Source: Coriobacteriales bacterium
GTDB taxonomy: Bacteria; Actinomycetota; Coriobacteriia; Coriobacteriales; UBA8131
DNA length: 5,929 nt
Reading direction: 5' to 3'
Assembly: GCA_031267175.1 (NCBI GenBank)
Contig: JAIRZP010000259.1
Span: 1-5,929 of the forward strand
The notes under the pieces are model-generated. The model was given only the letters and a program-made list of their open reading frames with translations. It had not been told where the DNA came from and ran no database searches. Made by a program: the position numbers and the translations under genes. Below are positions 5,413 through 5,929 of this stretch, in pieces; position 1 is the first letter of the stretch; the number at the start of each line of letters is the position of its first letter.

Positions 5413-5929
5413 ATGATACAGAAGGTCGTCATTGCACCTGACAGCTTTAAAGGCTCGCTGAGTGCCAGGCAGGTTGCCGACATCATAGCTGATGCGATAG
5501 TGGCCGATTGCCCCAACTGCGCTGTTGTGAGATTACCCTTGGCAGACGGCGGAGAGGGTAGCCTTGAGACGATTATTTCGTCCGTGGGAGGCACAGTCGA
5601 AGAGACCCGCGTTCTCTCTGCGGATGGGAGGCAGATTACCGCCAGCTTTGGGATTACAACCGATGGCCAGGCGATTCTGGAGTTAGCACAGAGCAGTGGG
5701 ATTACCCGGCAAATTGGCCTGCATCCCCTGACAGCAAACACGTATGGGTTTGGACAGCTTATCCTGCATGCTCTGGATCTGGGGCTCAGAAACTTCTTCC
5801 TGTGCATCGGCGGCAGTGCGTCTACAGACGGAGGGTGCGCAATGGCCTCCGCACTGGGCGTTGCCTTTCTCGATGCCGAAAAGATCCGCTTTGTCCCCAG
5901 CGGCGCGACCTTGCAAAGAATAGCAGACA
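5413..5929 (+). CDS. Glycerate 2-kinase (GlxK/GarK-type), 5' part, cut by window end
   Basis: The first 172 residues are present and the frame is open to the window edge. The family phosphorylates D-glycerate with ATP to 2-phosphoglycerate in the cytosol, feeding glycolysis. Recognisable signatures are 'APDSFKGSLSA' (8-18), 'PLADGGEG' (42-49), 'ILELAQSSGI' (88-97), 'HPLTANTYGFGQLI' (104-117) and the glycine-rich 'GGSASTDGGCAM' (133-144). Full-length relatives are about 375-385 residues, so somewhat under half is visible. ATG at 5413 is the first start after an in-frame TAG at 5404-5406, and it places the conserved N-terminal beta strand at the usual position. The ribosome binding site is weak. 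The 'HPLTANTYGFG' stretch departs slightly from the common 'DPL-TTTYGTG' form, and 'FFLCIGG' replaces the more usual aliphatic strand; neither suggests inactivation. The gene lies 222 nt after the C69 stop, across the palindrome, with no functional link to the van-like genes visible. Confidence 0.93.
   Translation, partial: MIQKVVIAPDSFKGSLSARQVADIIADAIVADCPNCAVVRLPLADGGEGSLETIISSVGGTVEETRVLSADGRQITASFGITTDGQAILELAQSSGITRQIGLHPLTANTYGFGQLILHALDLGLRNFFLCIGGSASTDGGCAMASALGVAFLDAEKIRFVPSGATLQRIAD

Noticed and set aside
5328..5807. Antisense 159-residue open frame opposite the glycerate kinase start
   Set aside because: The + strand encodes an unambiguous glycerate kinase N-terminus; the reverse frame is a shadow.

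Overview
The window carries a cell-wall-themed sensory and hydrolase cluster, all on the + strand, followed by a cytosolic peptidase gene and the start of a metabolic kinase gene. Moderate-to-high GC, strong AGGAGG-type ribosome binding sites, a TTG start and VanR/VanS, VanZ and VanY-type proteins suggest a Gram-positive lineage, most likely an anaerobic member of Bacillota (Clostridia). A coriobacterial or other actinobacterial source cannot be excluded. No taxonomic marker is present, so this is inference.

Layout: 1-301 is non-coding. It holds a palindromic dispersed-repeat-like element (66-214) and then a promoter/operator region with two CTACAG half-sites 11 bp apart. An OmpR/VanR-family response regulator (302-970) and its histidine kinase (967-2340) overlap by 4 nt. 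A VanZ-like membrane protein starting at TTG follows after 13 nt (2354-2881). The 169-bp gap after it repeats the CTACAG-N5-CTACAG arrangement (2940-2967), just upstream of a membrane-anchored VanY-type D,D-/L,D-carboxypeptidase (3051-3851). A separate consensus-like promoter (3862-3889) precedes a C69/secernin-like Ntn-hydrolase (3937-5190). A glycerate 2-kinase (5413 to the window edge) is truncated by the window.

The most natural reading is that the two-component pair senses an envelope signal. It would then activate its own operon (regulator, kinase, VanZ-like protein) and the adjacent VanY gene through the shared tandem CTACAG operator. No VanH/VanA/VanX-type ligase genes are present, so this is not a complete glycopeptide-resistance operon. 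It looks more like a wall-sensing and peptidoglycan-trimming module.

The most unusual structure is a 166-bp imperfect palindrome at 5180-5345. It begins inside the last codons of the C69 gene and spans most of the gap before the glycerate kinase gene. Its arms can form about 70 pairs, and many of the differences between arms are G·U pairs when read as + strand RNA. That suggests either a structured RNA or a miniature palindromic element preserved as a + strand hairpin.
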